A stretch of DNA of 64,000 bases, from contig NZ_JAOQJN010000008.1 in assembly GCF_025567085.1 (NCBI RefSeq), positions 62,001 through 126,000 of the forward strand, read 5' to 3'. The notes below the pieces were generated by a model. The model saw nothing but the letters and a program-made list of their open reading frames with translations, did no database searches and was not told the DNA's origin. Source of the stretch: Bovifimicola ammoniilytica (GTDB lineage: Bacteria > Bacillota > Clostridia > Lachnospirales > Lachnospiraceae). A program made the translations under genes and the position numbers. Shown piece by piece: positions 63,801 to 64,000 of the stretch. Position 1 is the stretch's first letter. Each line of letters starts with the position of its first letter.

Positions 63801-64000
63801 AAAGGGCGTGTGAAAAAACGAGAGTTTTTTCATGCGTCCTTTTGCTTATGGATGTAATAGTAGTTATATTACATAAAAAAGGGTATAGTTCCCCTTACCC
63901 CATAAGAATGCTATTATGAAATCCTATGCGGCAGTTGCACCTTTTTTCTGTTTGTTGTGATATTTATAAAGATTGTGTCCGATAGAAGCAAGAAATACTT
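63801..64000 (-). mobile_element. Right end of an insertion sequence (partial)
   Basis: An end-like hairpin (63801-63843) with AAAGGGCGTGTGAAAAAAC and a pairing GTTTTTTCATGCGTCCTTT arm lies between the DUF4358 gene and a transposase C-terminus that runs off the window. The boundary near 63801 is a guess from this hairpin. Target-site duplication cannot be judged. Confidence 0.45.
63924..64000 (-). CDS. Transposase C-terminus (IS1182-like), partial
   Basis: The visible 24 residues, VFLASIGHNLYKYHNKQK then KGATAA, end in TAG. The pattern FLASIGHNLYK(Y/L)H resembles the C-termini of IS1182/IS4-type DDE transposases. Only the last quarter-turn of the gene is in the window, so the assignment is tentative. 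Confidence 0.5.
   Translation of the reverse strand, partial: VFLASIGHNLYKYHNKQKKGATAA

Overview
The window looks like a chromosomal segment of a low-GC, Gram-positive, motile, probably spore-forming anaerobe of the Lachnospiraceae (Clostridia). Supporting signs are AT-rich DNA, strong AGGAGG ribosome sites, TTGACA/TATAAT promoters, a cwlD-type cortex amidase, a yaaO-gmk-yaaR-holB-ricT-trmN6-rsmI cluster, a flagellin/FliS locus, a [4Fe-4S] ferredoxin and a DUF1858 redox protein. Almost everything is on the minus strand; only mecA, the ferredoxin gene and a tetR gene are on the plus strand. I saw no rRNA, tRNA or CRISPR array. The only mobile element seen is a partial insertion sequence at the right edge.

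Layout. 0-5 kb: dCMP deaminase (partial), rpiB, a degenerate phosphatase in the ywlE position, sua5, cwlD and a membrane-anchored GH18 hydrolase. 5-8 kb: a compact cassette of a Ser/Thr kinase fused to a P-loop-like domain without lysine, a stand-alone protein of the same P-loop-like type, and a SAF/CpaB-like membrane protein; these resemble Tad-pilus parts but no pilus genes are present. 8-10.7 kb: mecA, redox genes, and hsp20 with a CIRCE operator. 10.7-17.4 kb: a sortase-type surface protein and regulators (LuxR fused to 12 membrane segments, a double receiver without phosphoacceptors, a MalT-like LuxR protein, a MerR-like protein). Two matching dyads lie upstream of the two LuxR genes. 17.5-31 kb: housekeeping (dnaB, rplI, gdpP, rsmI to yaaO, and a YhaO-YhaN fusion).

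31-38.7 kb: a PTS-EIIC/EAL fusion beside fliS, flagellin and a very large FliK-like protein with a sigma-28 promoter. Flagellin and fliS share a closely similar 40-nt leader. 38.7-48.3 kb: glgB, an aconitase-family hydratase, a MATE exporter, rpsF-ssb-rpsR and a YtrA-like autoregulated ABC operon. 48.5-52.9 kb: an operon of a small secreted protein, a lipoprotein, two FtsX-like permeases and an ATPase. Its promoter carries three exact 7-bp Spo0A-box cores, and a terminator follows the first gene. This is my best candidate for an undescribed system. 53-58.6 kb: an MMPL exporter with a secreted LxxG-repeat partner, divergent from its tetR. 58.8-64 kb: a soluble zinc-binding chemoreceptor, a visibly AT-richer MBOAT/DHHW/DUF4358 O-acetylation cassette, and the transposase end.

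Functions are inferred by reading motifs in the translated sequence. No database search was run, and family names are from recognition only.
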